Made by a program: the position numbers and the translations under genes. The notes beneath the pieces were generated by a model. It worked only from the letters and a program-made list of their open reading frames with translations, did no database searches and was not told where the DNA came from. From Pseudorhodoplanes sp. (GTDB lineage Bacteria > Pseudomonadota > Alphaproteobacteria > Rhizobiales > Xanthobacteraceae): a stretch of DNA of 64,000 nucleotides. The stretch covers positions 124,001-188,000 of the forward strand of contig JABARS010000004.1 of NCBI GenBank assembly GCA_019187085.1. Reading direction: 5' to 3'. Positions 1 to 8,713 of this stretch are shown in pieces; positions within the stretch are counted from its first letter, which is position 1; every line of letters starts with the position of its first letter.

Positions 1-1
1 C

Positions 2-238
2 CATTATCGCGAGGTGGTCAGCCGCGCACTCGCCGCGCTCGGCGCGCTGATGGCGCGGGCGGTGGAGCGCGGCGAGGTGCGCTCGTCGGCTTACGCGCGC
101 CATCCGCAGCTTCTCATCGCGCCCGGGCTCGTGGCCGCGCTCTGGAGCGGGCTGTTCGAGCGCTTCGCTCCGCTCGACGTCGCCGCGATGATGCGTGCGC
201 ATCTCGACATCGTCTTCGGCGAAAGGAGCGCGCGATGA
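2..238 (+). CDS. TetR-family transcriptional regulator, C-terminal part (5' end outside window)
   Basis: The frame is open from the window edge and gives 78 residues that look like the C-terminal ligand-binding and dimerisation helices of a TetR/AcrR regulator. The DNA-binding helix-turn-helix lies upstream and is not seen. The stop codon overlaps the ATG of the following HlyD gene (ATGA), so it is very likely the first gene of the exporter operon and its local regulator, as in ybh-type TetR/HlyD/ABC loci. The family call rests on context plus helical composition, so it is moderate. Confidence 0.65.
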   Translation, partial: HYREVVSRALAALGALMARAVERGEVRSSAYARHPQLLIAPGLVAALWSGLFERFAPLDVAAMMRAHLDIVFGERSAR

Positions 239-999
239 TGCGGCGTTTCACGATACTCGTTCTTGCCGCGGCGTTGCTGGCCGGCTGCGCGGAGAAGGAC
301 GGACACGAATATCAGGGCTGGGTCGAAGCCGACCTCGTCTTCGTCAGTCCCGACGAGCAGGGGCGGGTCGAGACCCTGTCCGTGCGCGAAGGCGACCAGG
401 TCGAGAGCGGGCGGCTGCTGATCACCCTCGATTCCGACCTGCAGCGCGCCGATCTCGCAGTCGCCGAGGCCGCCTTCATCAATGCGAAGATCGCCTTCGA
501 GCGCGCCCAGCAGCTCGCCCGGACCGGTGCCGGCACGCAGCGCGATTTCGACAATGCGCAGGCCGCGCTTCGCCAGGCGGAGGCGCAGGTCGCCGCCGCG
601 AAAACGCGCCTTGCCCGGCGCATGCTGGAAAGTCCTACAGCGGGCATCGTGCAGCAGGTCTATTTCCGGCCCGGCGAAACTGTCCCGGCGAGCCGCCCGA
701 TCGTGTCGCTCCTGCCGCCCGGCAACATCAAGGTCCGCTTCTTCGTGCCGGAGACCCTGCTCGCCCGCATCGCCATCGGGGATCAGGTGCGCGTGAGTTG
801 CGATGGTTGCGCAGAGGACGTGCTTGCGCCCGTGACCTTCATTTCGCGCAGCGCGGAATTCACCCCGCCGGTCATTTACAGCCGCGAGGAGCGTGCGAAG
901 CTCGTCTATCTCGTCGAAGCGCGGCCGGCGCGCACGGGAGCGCTGCGCGTCGGCCAGCCGGTGTCCGTCGCCGTCACCCCGCGCGAGGCGAAACAATGA
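235..999 (+). CDS. HlyD-family periplasmic adaptor (lipoprotein) of an ABC-type exporter
   Basis: 254 residues. The N-terminus is a lipoprotein signal with lipobox LAGC at about residues 15-18, so Cys18 should be acylated. It continues with a biotinyl-lipoyl-like barrel half, a coiled-coil hairpin rich in Ala/Gln/Arg at about 65-135, and the second barrel half. This is the layout of YbhG/HlyD membrane fusion proteins, which link an inner-membrane exporter to the outer membrane. An AAGGAG ribosome binding site precedes the ATG. The gene overlaps both the TetR gene and the ATPase gene by four bases, so the three should be translated together. Confidence 0.88.
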   Translation: MMRRFTILVLAAALLAGCAEKDGHEYQGWVEADLVFVSPDEQGRVETLSVREGDQVESGRLLITLDSDLQRADLAVAEAAFINAKIAFERAQQLARTGAGTQRDFDNAQAALRQAEAQVAAAKTRLARRMLESPTAGIVQQVYFRPGETVPASRPIVSLLPPGNIKVRFFVPETLLARIAIGDQVRVSCDGCAEDVLAPVTFISRSAEFTPPVIYSREERAKLVYLVEARPARTGALRVGQPVSVAVTPREAKQ

Positions 1000-1928
1000 G
1001 CGCGGCTGCCGATATCGCCATCGACGTGCGCGGCCTGACCAAGTCTTTTGACGGCCGCGTGGTGGTGCGCAACGTGTCGATGCAGGTTCCGCGCGGGGCG
1101 ATCTACGGGTTTCTCGGGCCGAACGGCTCCGGCAAGACCACGACCATCCGCATGCTGTGCGGCCTGCTGACGCCGGACGAGGGGGCCGGCACTTGTCTTG
1201 GCTATGACATCCGCACGCAGGCCGACCGCATCAAGCGCCACGTCGGCTACATGACGCAGCGCTTCAGCCTGTATCAGGACCTTTCGGTGCGCGAGAATCT
1301 CGAATTCGTCGCGCGCCTTTACGGCGTGCCGGAGCCGACGCAGGCCGCCGTTGCCATGATCCGCCGGCTCGGCCTTGCCGGACGCGAGGAGCAGATCGCG
1401 GGCTCGTTGTCGGGAGGCTGGAAGCAGCGGCTCGCGCTCGGCGCCTGCACGCTGCCGAACCCGCAGCTTCTCCTGCTCGACGAGCCGACCGCCGGCGTCG
1501 ATCCGCGCGCGCGCCGCGATTTCTGGAACGAGATTCACGAACTGGCGGCCGACGGGCTGACCGTGCTGGTCTCCACCCACTACATGGACGAGGCCGAGCG
1601 CTGCCACGCCATCGCCTATATCGCCTATGGCGAATTGCTGACGCAGGGCAGCGTCAGCGACGTGATCCGCCAGTCGGCGCTGCACACCTATACGGTCAGC
1701 GGCGGCGACATCAACGGCCTGCTGCACGAACTGAGCGGGCGACCGGGCATCGACATGGTCGCGCCCTTCGGCGCGAGCCTGCATGTCTGCGGCCGCGACG
1801 CCGATGCGCTGGAGAAGGCCATCGCGCCCTATCGCAAGCGCAAGGGCCTGCGCTGGGAGCGCGCGGAGCCCTCGCTCGAAGACGTTTTCATCGATCTGAT
1901 GGCCCGGGCGAAGGACAATTTCCAGTGA
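996..1928 (+). CDS. ABC transporter ATP-binding protein (YbhF-like)
   Basis: 310 residues from the ATG that overlaps the HlyD stop (ATGA). A complete ABC cassette is visible: Walker A GPNGSGKT at 41-48, signature LSGGW at 138-142, Walker B LLLLDEP at 158-164 and the switch histidine in STHYMDE at 195. The C-terminal 90 residues match the extension seen in exporters of the drug/polysaccharide type. It has one cassette, unlike E. coli YbhF, which carries two. It powers the adjacent ABC-2 permease; the substrate cannot be read from sequence. Longer upstream frames are only out-of-frame translation of the HlyD gene. Confidence 0.93.
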   Translation: MSAAADIAIDVRGLTKSFDGRVVVRNVSMQVPRGAIYGFLGPNGSGKTTTIRMLCGLLTPDEGAGTCLGYDIRTQADRIKRHVGYMTQRFSLYQDLSVRENLEFVARLYGVPEPTQAAVAMIRRLGLAGREEQIAGSLSGGWKQRLALGACTLPNPQLLLLDEPTAGVDPRARRDFWNEIHELAADGLTVLVSTHYMDEAERCHAIAYIAYGELLTQGSVSDVIRQSALHTYTVSGGDINGLLHELSGRPGIDMVAPFGASLHVCGRDADALEKAIAPYRKRKGLRWERAEPSLEDVFIDLMARAKDNFQ

Positions 1929-3067
1929 CCCCGTTGGCGCGTTTCATCGCTCCCGGATTCTGGCTGCGCACGCGCGCCATGCTGGTGAAGGAATTCATCC
2001 AGTTGCGGCGCGACCGCGTCTCCTTCGCCATGATCGTCATGATCCCGCTGATGCAGCTCGTGCTGTTCGGCTACGCGATCAACACGACCCCGCGCAACCT
2101 GCCGACGGCCGTGCTCATGCAGGAGAATTCCGATCTCGGCCGTTCCGTGCTCAAGGCGTTCGAAAATACGCGCTATTTCCGCATGGTGGCGCAGGTTCAT
2201 GACGAGGAGGCGTTTGACCGGCTGCTGGCGTCCGGCGAGGTCTTGTTCGCCATCGAAATCCCGCGCGGCTTCGAGCGCGCCGTGCGCCGCGGGGAGCGCC
2301 CCGCGCTCCTGGTCGCCGCTGACGCCACCGACCCGGTCGCTTCCGGCACCGCGCTCGGCGCGCTGTCGCAGATCGTGCAGACCGCGCTGCAAAACGAGCG
2401 CGCGCTGCCCGATGCCGGCAAGCCGTTGTTCGAGATCCGCCAGCACGCCCGCTACAACCCCGCGGCCGTAACCGCCTTCAATATCGTACCCGGTCTCGTC
2501 GGCACGATCCTGACCATGACCATGCTGGTCTTCACCGCGCTGTCGGTCACGCGCGAGGTCGAGCGCGGCACGATGGAAAGCCTCCTGGCGATGCCGATCA
2601 CGCCGCTGGAAATCATGCTGGGCAAGATCGTGCCCTATATCATCGTCGGCTTCCTGCAGGCTGCGCTCATCATCGCCACCGGAATGTTCCTGTTCGCGGT
2701 ACCGGTGCTCGGCAGCCTGTGGCTGCTGGCGGCATTGAGCACGCTCTTCATCGCGGCCAATCTGGCGATCGGCTACACCTTCTCCACGGTGGCGCAGAAC
2801 CAGTTGCAGGCCGTGCAGATGACGATGATGTTCTTCCTACCCAATATCCTGCTGTCGGGCTTCATGTTCCCGTTCGCGGGCATGCCGGCATGGGCGCAAT
2901 GGATCGGCGAATGCCTGCCGCTCACTCATTATGTCCGCATCGTGCGCGCCATCATGCTCAAGGGATCGACGCTCGCCGACGTCCATTATGACGCGCTCGC
3001 GCTTGCGGGCCTCATGCTGGTTGCAATGGCGATCGCGGTGAGCCGCTTCCGCCGCACGCTCGATTGA
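1925..3067 (+). CDS. ABC-2 type permease (YbhS/YbhR-like)
   Basis: 380 residues, starting at a GTG that overlaps the ATPase stop. One membrane helix at about 36-56 is followed by a large periplasmic loop to about 175 and then five C-terminal helices. The conserved segment EVERGTMESLLAMPIT between helices is typical of the ABC2_membrane family. With HlyD and the ATPase it would form a tripartite efflux complex. Only one permease gene is present, where E. coli has ybhS plus ybhR, so the transporter is probably a homodimer. Confidence 0.9.
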   Translation: MTPLARFIAPGFWLRTRAMLVKEFIQLRRDRVSFAMIVMIPLMQLVLFGYAINTTPRNLPTAVLMQENSDLGRSVLKAFENTRYFRMVAQVHDEEAFDRLLASGEVLFAIEIPRGFERAVRRGERPALLVAADATDPVASGTALGALSQIVQTALQNERALPDAGKPLFEIRQHARYNPAAVTAFNIVPGLVGTILTMTMLVFTALSVTREVERGTMESLLAMPITPLEIMLGKIVPYIIVGFLQAALIIATGMFLFAVPVLGSLWLLAALSTLFIAANLAIGYTFSTVAQNQLQAVQMTMMFFLPNILLSGFMFPFAGMPAWAQWIGECLPLTHYVRIVRAIMLKGSTLADVHYDALALAGLMLVAMAIAVSRFRRTLD

Positions 3068-3085
3068 GCGGACGCGGTGCGGCGA

Positions 3086-3823
3086 CTATTGGCGGATCAG
3101 CAGGCCGAAGCGTCCGTACAGGCTTTCGCGCTCGTCTGAGTCCCATGCCCAGCCGGCGGCGGCCGACCACTCATAGATGCCGGTGCGAAACGCGGTCACG
3201 TGCAGGCCCACGCGGAGCTGATTGTAGGAATCGTCGCCGGCGAAGCCGCCGATTTCAGGTCCGACATAGAAGCGCTCGGCGACGCGCCAGCCGAGCGCGG
3301 CGCGTGCGCCGTAGCTCGGGCCGACGGTGGAGAACGATGCGTCGACCGCGATCATGCCGCCGGGCGACGGCTCGATCCACACTTCCGTGCCGGCGCGAAA
3401 TCCGGAGACGGTGCCGCGCAGGCCGCTCGAGGGATCGTCGGGCGTGAGGCGATGGCGCTGGATGTCGAAGCCGGCAAAGACGGTCGCGGTCACCGCGCCG
3501 CTGCGAAACCGCCAGCCGGGCAGGGCGAAGAGCGCGTATTGTTCGCCGTCGACTTCGACGTCGCCGAGCGCGCCCGAGCGGTAGCGATAGCTGCCGCCGC
3601 CGACCAGAAGCTTGAAGGTGAAGCCCGTCTGATCAAGCCCGTCGGGCGACCATAATAGGCCCCCATGCGTGAACGAACCGTGGCGCCAAAGATCGAACCC
3701 GGAAAAAACAAGCATGCGATCGGGCGCCGTGTCATCCAGCTCCAACGCTGCGACGCGACCGGAACAAACAACCGACACGGCCGCGGACAGCGCAGCGGCT
3801 GCGGCAACTTTCCCAACGCCCAT
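3086..3823 (-). CDS. bcsS: Cellulose biosynthesis protein BcsS family, outer-membrane beta-barrel-like
   Basis: 245 residues from the ATG; a TTG four codons upstream is possible. An N-terminal signal peptide (Ala-rich, ending near AALE) is followed by repeated amphipathic beta strands with aromatic girdles and a terminal LLIRQ. The segments FSGFDLWRHGSF and GGFAGDDSYNQLRVG fit the BcsS family of Hyphomicrobiales, which usually sits near cellulose synthase genes. No other bcs gene is in this window, so it is either an orphan or a barrel of related fold. It converges on the ABC permease gene with an 18-base gap. Confidence 0.72.
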   Translation of the reverse strand: MGVGKVAAAAALSAAVSVVCSGRVAALELDDTAPDRMLVFSGFDLWRHGSFTHGGLLWSPDGLDQTGFTFKLLVGGGSYRYRSGALGDVEVDGEQYALFALPGWRFRSGAVTATVFAGFDIQRHRLTPDDPSSGLRGTVSGFRAGTEVWIEPSPGGMIAVDASFSTVGPSYGARAALGWRVAERFYVGPEIGGFAGDDSYNQLRVGLHVTAFRTGIYEWSAAAGWAWDSDERESLYGRFGLLIRQ

Positions 3824-3916
3824 GGGATGCCCCAATCTCGGCGGGTCGGCGGTTACGCAGCCACAGCCCCAAAAAATTCTAGGCGCTGACGCGTACGTGC
3901 GTAAACAGAATTGTAC

Positions 3917-4705
3917 TCAGTTGCGCGAAACGTCGCGGGCGACGAGGCGGCTCGGCGGCAAACCGAAATTGCGCCGCACCATCGCGGAGAATGCACTGGC
4001 GCTGGCATAACCGACCGATGCCGCGGTCGGTCCGACCGGCTGTCCGGCTGAAAGACGAGCGAGCCCGTCGATGGCGCGCAGGCGGGCGCGCCATTCCGCA
4101 AAGCTGAAGCCGGTTTGCGCGCGGAATAGCCGCGCCAGTGTGCGGCGGCTTGCGCCCGCACGTTCCGCCCAGCCGTCAAGGCCAAGATCGATCTGCGGCT
4201 CCATCAGCAGCGCATGGGCGACGCGCGCCGCCCGTTCGTCGCGCGGCATCGGCACGTCGAGTCTGCGCTGCTGGAGCCGCCCGAGTTCCACAAGGATCAT
4301 CTGGGCAATACGGCCGCCACGTGCATCGTCGTCGTAATCGAGCGGCTCTTCGAGCGCCGCAAGGATCAGTTCGCGCATCAGGCCGCCGACTTCGGTGAGG
4401 ATCGGCTGCTTCGGCAGGTTTTCACATTCGGCAGGCGCGATATAGACCGTGCGCATTTCGAGGCGTCCGCGCATGCTCATGCTGTGCGGATATTGCGGCG
4501 GCATCCACAGTGCGAGCGCCGGCGGCACGATCCAGGCCGCGTCCGCCGTCTCGATGCGCATCACCCCGCGCACGGCGTGGATGAGCTGTCCGCGGCGATG
4601 GATGTGGAGCGGGATTTCGTCGCCATCGTTCCAGGCGCGCGCCATGGCGGCCACTGGACGCGGCGCGTCGTCCATGTTGCGGCGATAGACGGGGTTCCTG
4701 CTCAT
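3917..4705 (-). CDS. AraC-family transcriptional regulator
   Basis: 262 residues. The N-terminal half is a cupin-like sensor domain with conserved HIHRRGQLIH; the C-terminal 100 residues hold two helix-turn-helix motifs (LDGWAERAGASRRTLARLFR and the VGYASASAFSAMVRRNFG segment). The start was placed at the ATG preceded by a GGAG six bases upstream rather than at an in-frame ATG twelve codons earlier. It is divergent from an MFS transporter gene with a shared 142-base region, so it probably controls that transporter in response to a small effector. Confidence 0.88.
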   Translation of the reverse strand: MSRNPVYRRNMDDAPRPVAAMARAWNDGDEIPLHIHRRGQLIHAVRGVMRIETADAAWIVPPALALWMPPQYPHSMSMRGRLEMRTVYIAPAECENLPKQPILTEVGGLMRELILAALEEPLDYDDDARGGRIAQMILVELGRLQQRRLDVPMPRDERAARVAHALLMEPQIDLGLDGWAERAGASRRTLARLFRAQTGFSFAEWRARLRAIDGLARLSAGQPVGPTAASVGYASASAFSAMVRRNFGLPPSRLVARDVSRN

Positions 4706-4847
4706 GCGTGCTCCGGTCGTGGAACCAGGGGGCCCGCGCACCGCCTGGCCCGATCGCGACGAAAATCGGCTGAACGTCGCAAATTGGCAAGGCTAAAATA
4801 GTGCGATTCCGCCCCCATTTCTGCGATTGAAAGCTCCGAAAGCGCCC

Positions 4848-6071
4848 ATGACCATGTCCCAGACGGCTCCGCACAGCCCCGAGACCCGCCGCGCCATCGG
4901 CTTCCTGAACTGGGCGCATGCGCTCGATCACTATGTGATGCTGATCTTTCCGACCGTCGTGATCGGGCTCGAGGGCGTCTATGGCCGGCCCTATGGCGAA
5001 CTGATCGCGCTGGGTACGGCCTCGTTCGTGGCGTTCGGCGTGTTCTCGCTGCCGGCCGGCTGGCTCGCCGACCGCTGGAGCCGCCGCAACATGATGGCGC
5101 TGTTCTATCTCGGCTGCGGCGTCTCGCTGATCGGGGCGGCGCTCGCGCCCAATCTCGTCATGCTGGCCGTCGCGCTGTTTGCGCTTGGCGTGTTCGCGGC
5201 GATCTATCATCCGGTCGGCATGGCGATGCTGATCGCGGCCTCCAACGCGCGCGGCCGTACGCTCGCCTTCAACGGCGTCTGCGGCAATCTCGGCGTTGCC
5301 TTCGCCGCCGGCATCACCGCCGTGATCGCATCCTATTTCGGCTGGCGCGCGGCCTTCTTTATCCCCGCTTTGGTCTGCATCGCGACCGGCATCGCCTATC
5401 TGTGGGTGATGGCGGACGACCGCCACGCTGCCGCCAAGCGCCAGTCGCGCCCCGAAGTGCAGGTCGGCCGCTCGCTCATGTTCGTCATATTCGGCCTGTT
5501 CGTCGTGATCGCGCTCGGTGCCGGCCTGACCTTCAACGTCATCACGGTCGCGCTACCCAAGCTCGTCGACGAGCGCGTGGGCAGCTCGGTCTCGCTGCTG
5601 GCGGTCGGCGGGCTTGCGACCGCCGTGCTCGTCGCCGGCGGGCTTGCGCAGCTTGCGGTTGGGCGTCTCGTCGAATGGATCGCCCCGCACATTCTCTTCA
5701 CGATCGTGACCGCGCTTCTGTTCGCGGGCGTCACTTGGTCGCTGTTCGTGAACGGTCCTGCGCTGCTCGTCGCGCTGACCGTTGCGGTTATCGGCGTCTA
5801 CGGGCAGGTGACCGTCAATGACATCGTGCTCGCGCGCTATACCGCCGATGCCTGGCGCGGGCGCGTCTATGCCGTGCGCTATTTCCTCGTCTTCATCACC
5901 GCGGGGGCCGCTGTCGCCTCCATCGCGCTGCTGCACGAACGCGGCGGCTTCGATCTCGTGCTGTGGGCGACGGCGGTGATCGCGTTCGCCTTTTTCATTG
6001 CGACCACCATTCTGGCCGTGCTCGTCTCCGCGCCCGAACGCAAGGCGACCGCGGCGCAGCCGGCGGAATAG
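4848..6071 (+). CDS. MFS transporter (fosmidomycin-resistance-like branch)
   Basis: 407 residues from the ATG at 4848; a TTG at 4827 would add seven residues. Twelve hydrophobic helices are evident. The signature GWLADRWSRRNM lies after helix 2 and the YHPVG motif in helix 4-5 resembles the Fsr/YfnC efflux group. It has a divergent AraC neighbour, so expression is likely inducible. The substrate is unknown; a drug or an organic acid are both possible. Confidence 0.85.
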   Translation: MTMSQTAPHSPETRRAIGFLNWAHALDHYVMLIFPTVVIGLEGVYGRPYGELIALGTASFVAFGVFSLPAGWLADRWSRRNMMALFYLGCGVSLIGAALAPNLVMLAVALFALGVFAAIYHPVGMAMLIAASNARGRTLAFNGVCGNLGVAFAAGITAVIASYFGWRAAFFIPALVCIATGIAYLWVMADDRHAAAKRQSRPEVQVGRSLMFVIFGLFVVIALGAGLTFNVITVALPKLVDERVGSSVSLLAVGGLATAVLVAGGLAQLAVGRLVEWIAPHILFTIVTALLFAGVTWSLFVNGPALLVALTVAVIGVYGQVTVNDIVLARYTADAWRGRVYAVRYFLVFITAGAAVASIALLHERGGFDLVLWATAVIAFAFFIATTILAVLVSAPERKATAAQPAE

Positions 6072-6153
6072 ACGCCGCGTTGCCGCGCAGGGCGCGCGCC
6101 TAAAGCGGGATGAGTTTTCCCTGAATCGTCATCCCTCTTTAGTGCTTTGTTCG

Positions 6154-6200
6154 AGCATGATCTTTTCCGAAAACCGCTTCGCACTTTTCGGGATCATGCT
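6154..6200. repeat. Interspersed palindrome (AGCATGATC / GATCATGCT)
   Basis: Arms AGCATGATC (6154-6162) and GATCATGCT (6192-6200) flank CCGAAAA ... TTTTCGG inner arms, giving a long cruciform. I know this sequence as a common intergenic repeat of Hyphomicrobiales genomes. It ends exactly at the stop codon of the cNMP-binding gene and lies between two convergent genes, so it may also act in transcript termination. Confidence 0.75.
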
Positions 6201-6842
6201 TTAAGCGGTCTGCGCGGCCGCGCGGCAGTGGGCGAGGTCGCGCTCCAGCCGTTCGTTGTTTTCAAACAGGCGACGGCTCGCCAGTTGCAGGAAGAAGAAT
6301 CCGAATTTCGGGTTCTGGAAATAAAGTTGCCTGACCTGGTCGTAGCTGATCTTGAGCACCTCGGCCGGCTCCGCACAGGCGACCGACTGGGTGCGCGCCT
6401 TGTTCGGCGACAGGAACCCGAGTTCGCCGACGATCTGCCCGGGCGCGATCGTCACGCCGATCTCCGGAATGCGCAGCGTGCCCGACATGACGAAAAAGAT
6501 CGCGTCTGCCTGATCGCCTTTGCGGAACAGCATGTCGCCGGCCGCCAGCGTCATCTTGGTCGTGAACGGTTTCAGCCAATCCATGTTCAGGTCGCCCTTG
6601 GCGGCGTCTTCGACCTGCCGCACCATGAGCAGCATTTGCCGAAGGCGCAGGATATTGAGCGGCAGCAGGAGGGCGTGCAGGACGAGCAGCGGGTAGGCGG
6701 GCTGCAGATAGCCATACGCGATAAAGAATACGTTGCTCGCAATGCCGACGAGGCGCAGCGGAACCATTGTCTTCATCGAGAAGGTCAGGAAGACGAGCAG
6801 GGCCGCGATGGTGGCGATGATATCGGTCAGTGCGAACGTCAT
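6201..6842 (-). CDS. Membrane-anchored cyclic-nucleotide-binding protein, Popeye-like architecture (paralogue 1)
   Basis: 213 residues. Three hydrophobic helices occupy about residues 5-70 (VFFIAYGYLQPAYPLLVLHA etc.), followed by a cNMP-binding domain at about 85-200. The phosphate-binding-cassette-like stretch GELGFLSPNKARTQS keeps the Gly-Glu and Arg used for ligand contact. Short N-terminal helices plus one CNB domain is the layout of Popeye-domain proteins. A clear paralogue lies at 8631-9413 and a soluble CNB protein at 7517-7882. There is no output domain, so signalling probably goes through a partner. Ligand cAMP or cGMP is unproven. Confidence 0.85.
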   Translation of the reverse strand: MTFALTDIIATIAALLVFLTFSMKTMVPLRLVGIASNVFFIAYGYLQPAYPLLVLHALLLPLNILRLRQMLLMVRQVEDAAKGDLNMDWLKPFTTKMTLAAGDMLFRKGDQADAIFFVMSGTLRIPEIGVTIAPGQIVGELGFLSPNKARTQSVACAEPAEVLKISYDQVRQLYFQNPKFGFFFLQLASRRLFENNERLERDLAHCRAAAQTA

Positions 6843-6916
6843 TACAGATTCCCCCGGTTTCTGTATTTCTGACCCTGAAGAGTATCAGGGCTGCCGCGTA
6901 ACGACGACCGGCGCGG

Positions 6917-7363
6917 TCAGGCGATGTCGGGCTCGATATTGCGGACCCTGATGCCGGTCCGCTCGTGAATCATTTCGGCGATCCGGCGCCGGTGGCAATG
7001 ATCGACGTCTCGCTCGAAGCACAGAAGGCAGATGCGGCGTCCGCCGGCCACAAGCGCCGCCAGTTCGTCCATCGCCTCGCGTGCATCGTGGGTCTTGAGA
7101 TGCTTTTCATAGACGCGCCACAGCGTCCTGGTGTCGCCGGCGCGTGCGGCTTGCCGGCCCTCGGCCGGCGTGCCGAGTTTCTGCAGATGCAGATATCCGA
7201 TACCGTTCTCGTCGAGGGCGGCGGCGAGCTGGCGCTTGGAGAAGCCGGGTTTGCGGGACGCCGAAATGGCGCGCACGTCGACGAGCAGGGCGATCTTGTT
7301 GCGCCGCAGCGCGTCGAGCAGGGCGGCCTGCGTCGCGCCTTCATAGCCGATCGTAAACAGCAT
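6917..7363 (-). CDS. DUF488 family protein
   Basis: 148 residues matching the DUF488 family from the first residues (MLFTIGYEG) through the central VDVRAISASRKPGFSK to the cysteine/histidine-rich CLLCFERDVDHCHRR near residue 115. The conserved Cys and His suggest a catalytic or metal site, but the biochemical role of the family is not established. An AGGATGA ribosome binding site precedes the start. A second, distant DUF488 member lies at 32144-32569 in a copper locus. Confidence 0.85.
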   Translation of the reverse strand: MLFTIGYEGATQAALLDALRRNKIALLVDVRAISASRKPGFSKRQLAAALDENGIGYLHLQKLGTPAEGRQAARAGDTRTLWRVYEKHLKTHDAREAMDELAALVAGGRRICLLCFERDVDHCHRRRIAEMIHERTGIRVRNIEPDIA

Positions 7364-7516
7364 GCTTCATCCTGTATTTGACACGGGGCCTTCGGCGGCG
7401 CTGCCGAACGGGAAGCTCGTCATAATAGTGTCATTCGCTGTCGTGTAAGGGTCATCTCCTCGTCATCGTTTTCGATTCCGGCGTCCGGTGGACGCCGCTA
7501 CCCGGAATGTCATGCC

Positions 7517-7882
7517 ATGACACCCATAGACTTTACCCTGCTCGCCAAAGCGGGTACGGCGCCGCGCACCTACAAGGCCGGCGAGGTGATCTTCAATGAA
7601 GGCGATCCCGCCGACAATCTCTACGTGATCCAGGAGGGCGCCGTGGACATCCGCCTCGGCAACCGCACCCTGGCCACCCTGCGCAAGAATGACATGTTTG
7701 GCGAAATGGCACTGATCGACAAGGCTCCGCGCAGCGCAACGGCGGTCGCCGTCGGCGACGCGAGCGTCGTGCCGGTTTCGGAAAAGCAGTTCCTGTTCCT
7801 GGTCAGTCACACGCCGTATTTCGCGCTCAACGTTATGCGCGTGCTTGCTGATCGGTTGCGGGCGATGAACCGGACACTTTGA
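7517..7882 (+). CDS. Soluble single-domain cyclic-nucleotide-binding protein
   Basis: 121 residues, essentially one CNB domain. It has a canonical phosphate-binding cassette FGEMALIDKAPRSATAVA (about 55-72), and the flanking beta-roll motifs GEVIFNEGDPADNLYVI fit the CRP/PKA family. There is no helix-turn-helix, so it is not a CRP-type transcription factor. It lies between two Popeye-like paralogues on the opposite strand and 111 bases upstream of sod. It could act as a cNMP-responsive adaptor or buffer. Confidence 0.88.
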   Translation: MTPIDFTLLAKAGTAPRTYKAGEVIFNEGDPADNLYVIQEGAVDIRLGNRTLATLRKNDMFGEMALIDKAPRSATAVAVGDASVVPVSEKQFLFLVSHTPYFALNVMRVLADRLRAMNRTL

Positions 7883-7993
7883 CGCATCCGTTGTTTATGC
7901 GGAATTTATCGCACGAATTCTTTTCGCCTCAATTCGAGCTGTGGTGCGGCGCATACTGAGCCTACCCCCGCATATCGCGGGAGGGAGGACAAG

Positions 7994-8713
7994 ATGTTGC
8001 TGATCGACCGACGGACTTTTGTGAGCGGCGCGGTTGTTCTGGCCGCGAATGCCAAGGTGCCGCGCGCGTTTGCGCAGGCCCCGAGCGGTCCCTTCACGCT
8101 CGACCCGTTGCCTTATGCGGCGAACAAGAACGAGCCGCATATCGACGCGCAGACGATGGAAATCCACCATGGCCGCCATCACGCGGCCTATGTGAACAAT
8201 CTCAATGCGGCGGCGTCGCAACACAGCGCCATCGCCAACATGCCGCTGCACCAGTTGCTCGGAAAGATCGCCGATCTGCCCGAGAATGCACGCACCGCCG
8301 TGCGCAACAATGGCGGCGGCCACGCCAACCACACGATGTTCTGGCAGATCATGGGCGGGGCGGGCGGCGAGCCGTCCGGCGATCTGAAGGCGGCGATCGA
8401 CCGCGACCTCGGCGGTTTTGCGAAATTCCAGGAGAATTTCAACGCCGCCGGCACGCGCGTGTTCGGCTCCGGCTGGGTGTTCGTCACCGTGACCCGCGAC
8501 GGGGCGCTCGCGCTCGTCACCAGGCCCAATCAGGACACGCCGCTGATGGAAGGAAAGCGGGTGCTGATGGGCAATGACGTTTGGGAGCATGCCTACTACC
8601 TCAAATACCAGAACCGCCGTGCCGAATATCTCAAGGCGTGGTGGAACGTGCTCGATTGGGACAAGATTGCCGGGCGCTATGCCGCTGCGAAGGCGGAGAC
8701 ACTGACGATCTGA
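7994..8713 (+). CDS. Superoxide dismutase, Fe/Mn family (Mn-type markers), Tat-exported
   Basis: 239 residues, about 40 longer than cytosolic SODs because of an N-terminal export signal with a twin-arginine motif (DRRTFVSG) and an Ala-rich core ending near AFAQA. Metal ligands are in place: His58, His113, Asp195 and His199, with gateway Tyr66. GGHANH around 110 and NQD at 179-181 are Mn-type rather than Fe-type signatures. The enzyme should dismutate superoxide in the periplasm after folding with its metal in the cytoplasm. Its 3' end overlaps the convergent CNB paralogue by 83 bases. Confidence 0.93.
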   Translation: MLLIDRRTFVSGAVVLAANAKVPRAFAQAPSGPFTLDPLPYAANKNEPHIDAQTMEIHHGRHHAAYVNNLNAAASQHSAIANMPLHQLLGKIADLPENARTAVRNNGGGHANHTMFWQIMGGAGGEPSGDLKAAIDRDLGGFAKFQENFNAAGTRVFGSGWVFVTVTRDGALALVTRPNQDTPLMEGKRVLMGNDVWEHAYYLKYQNRRAEYLKAWWNVLDWDKIAGRYAAAKAETLTI

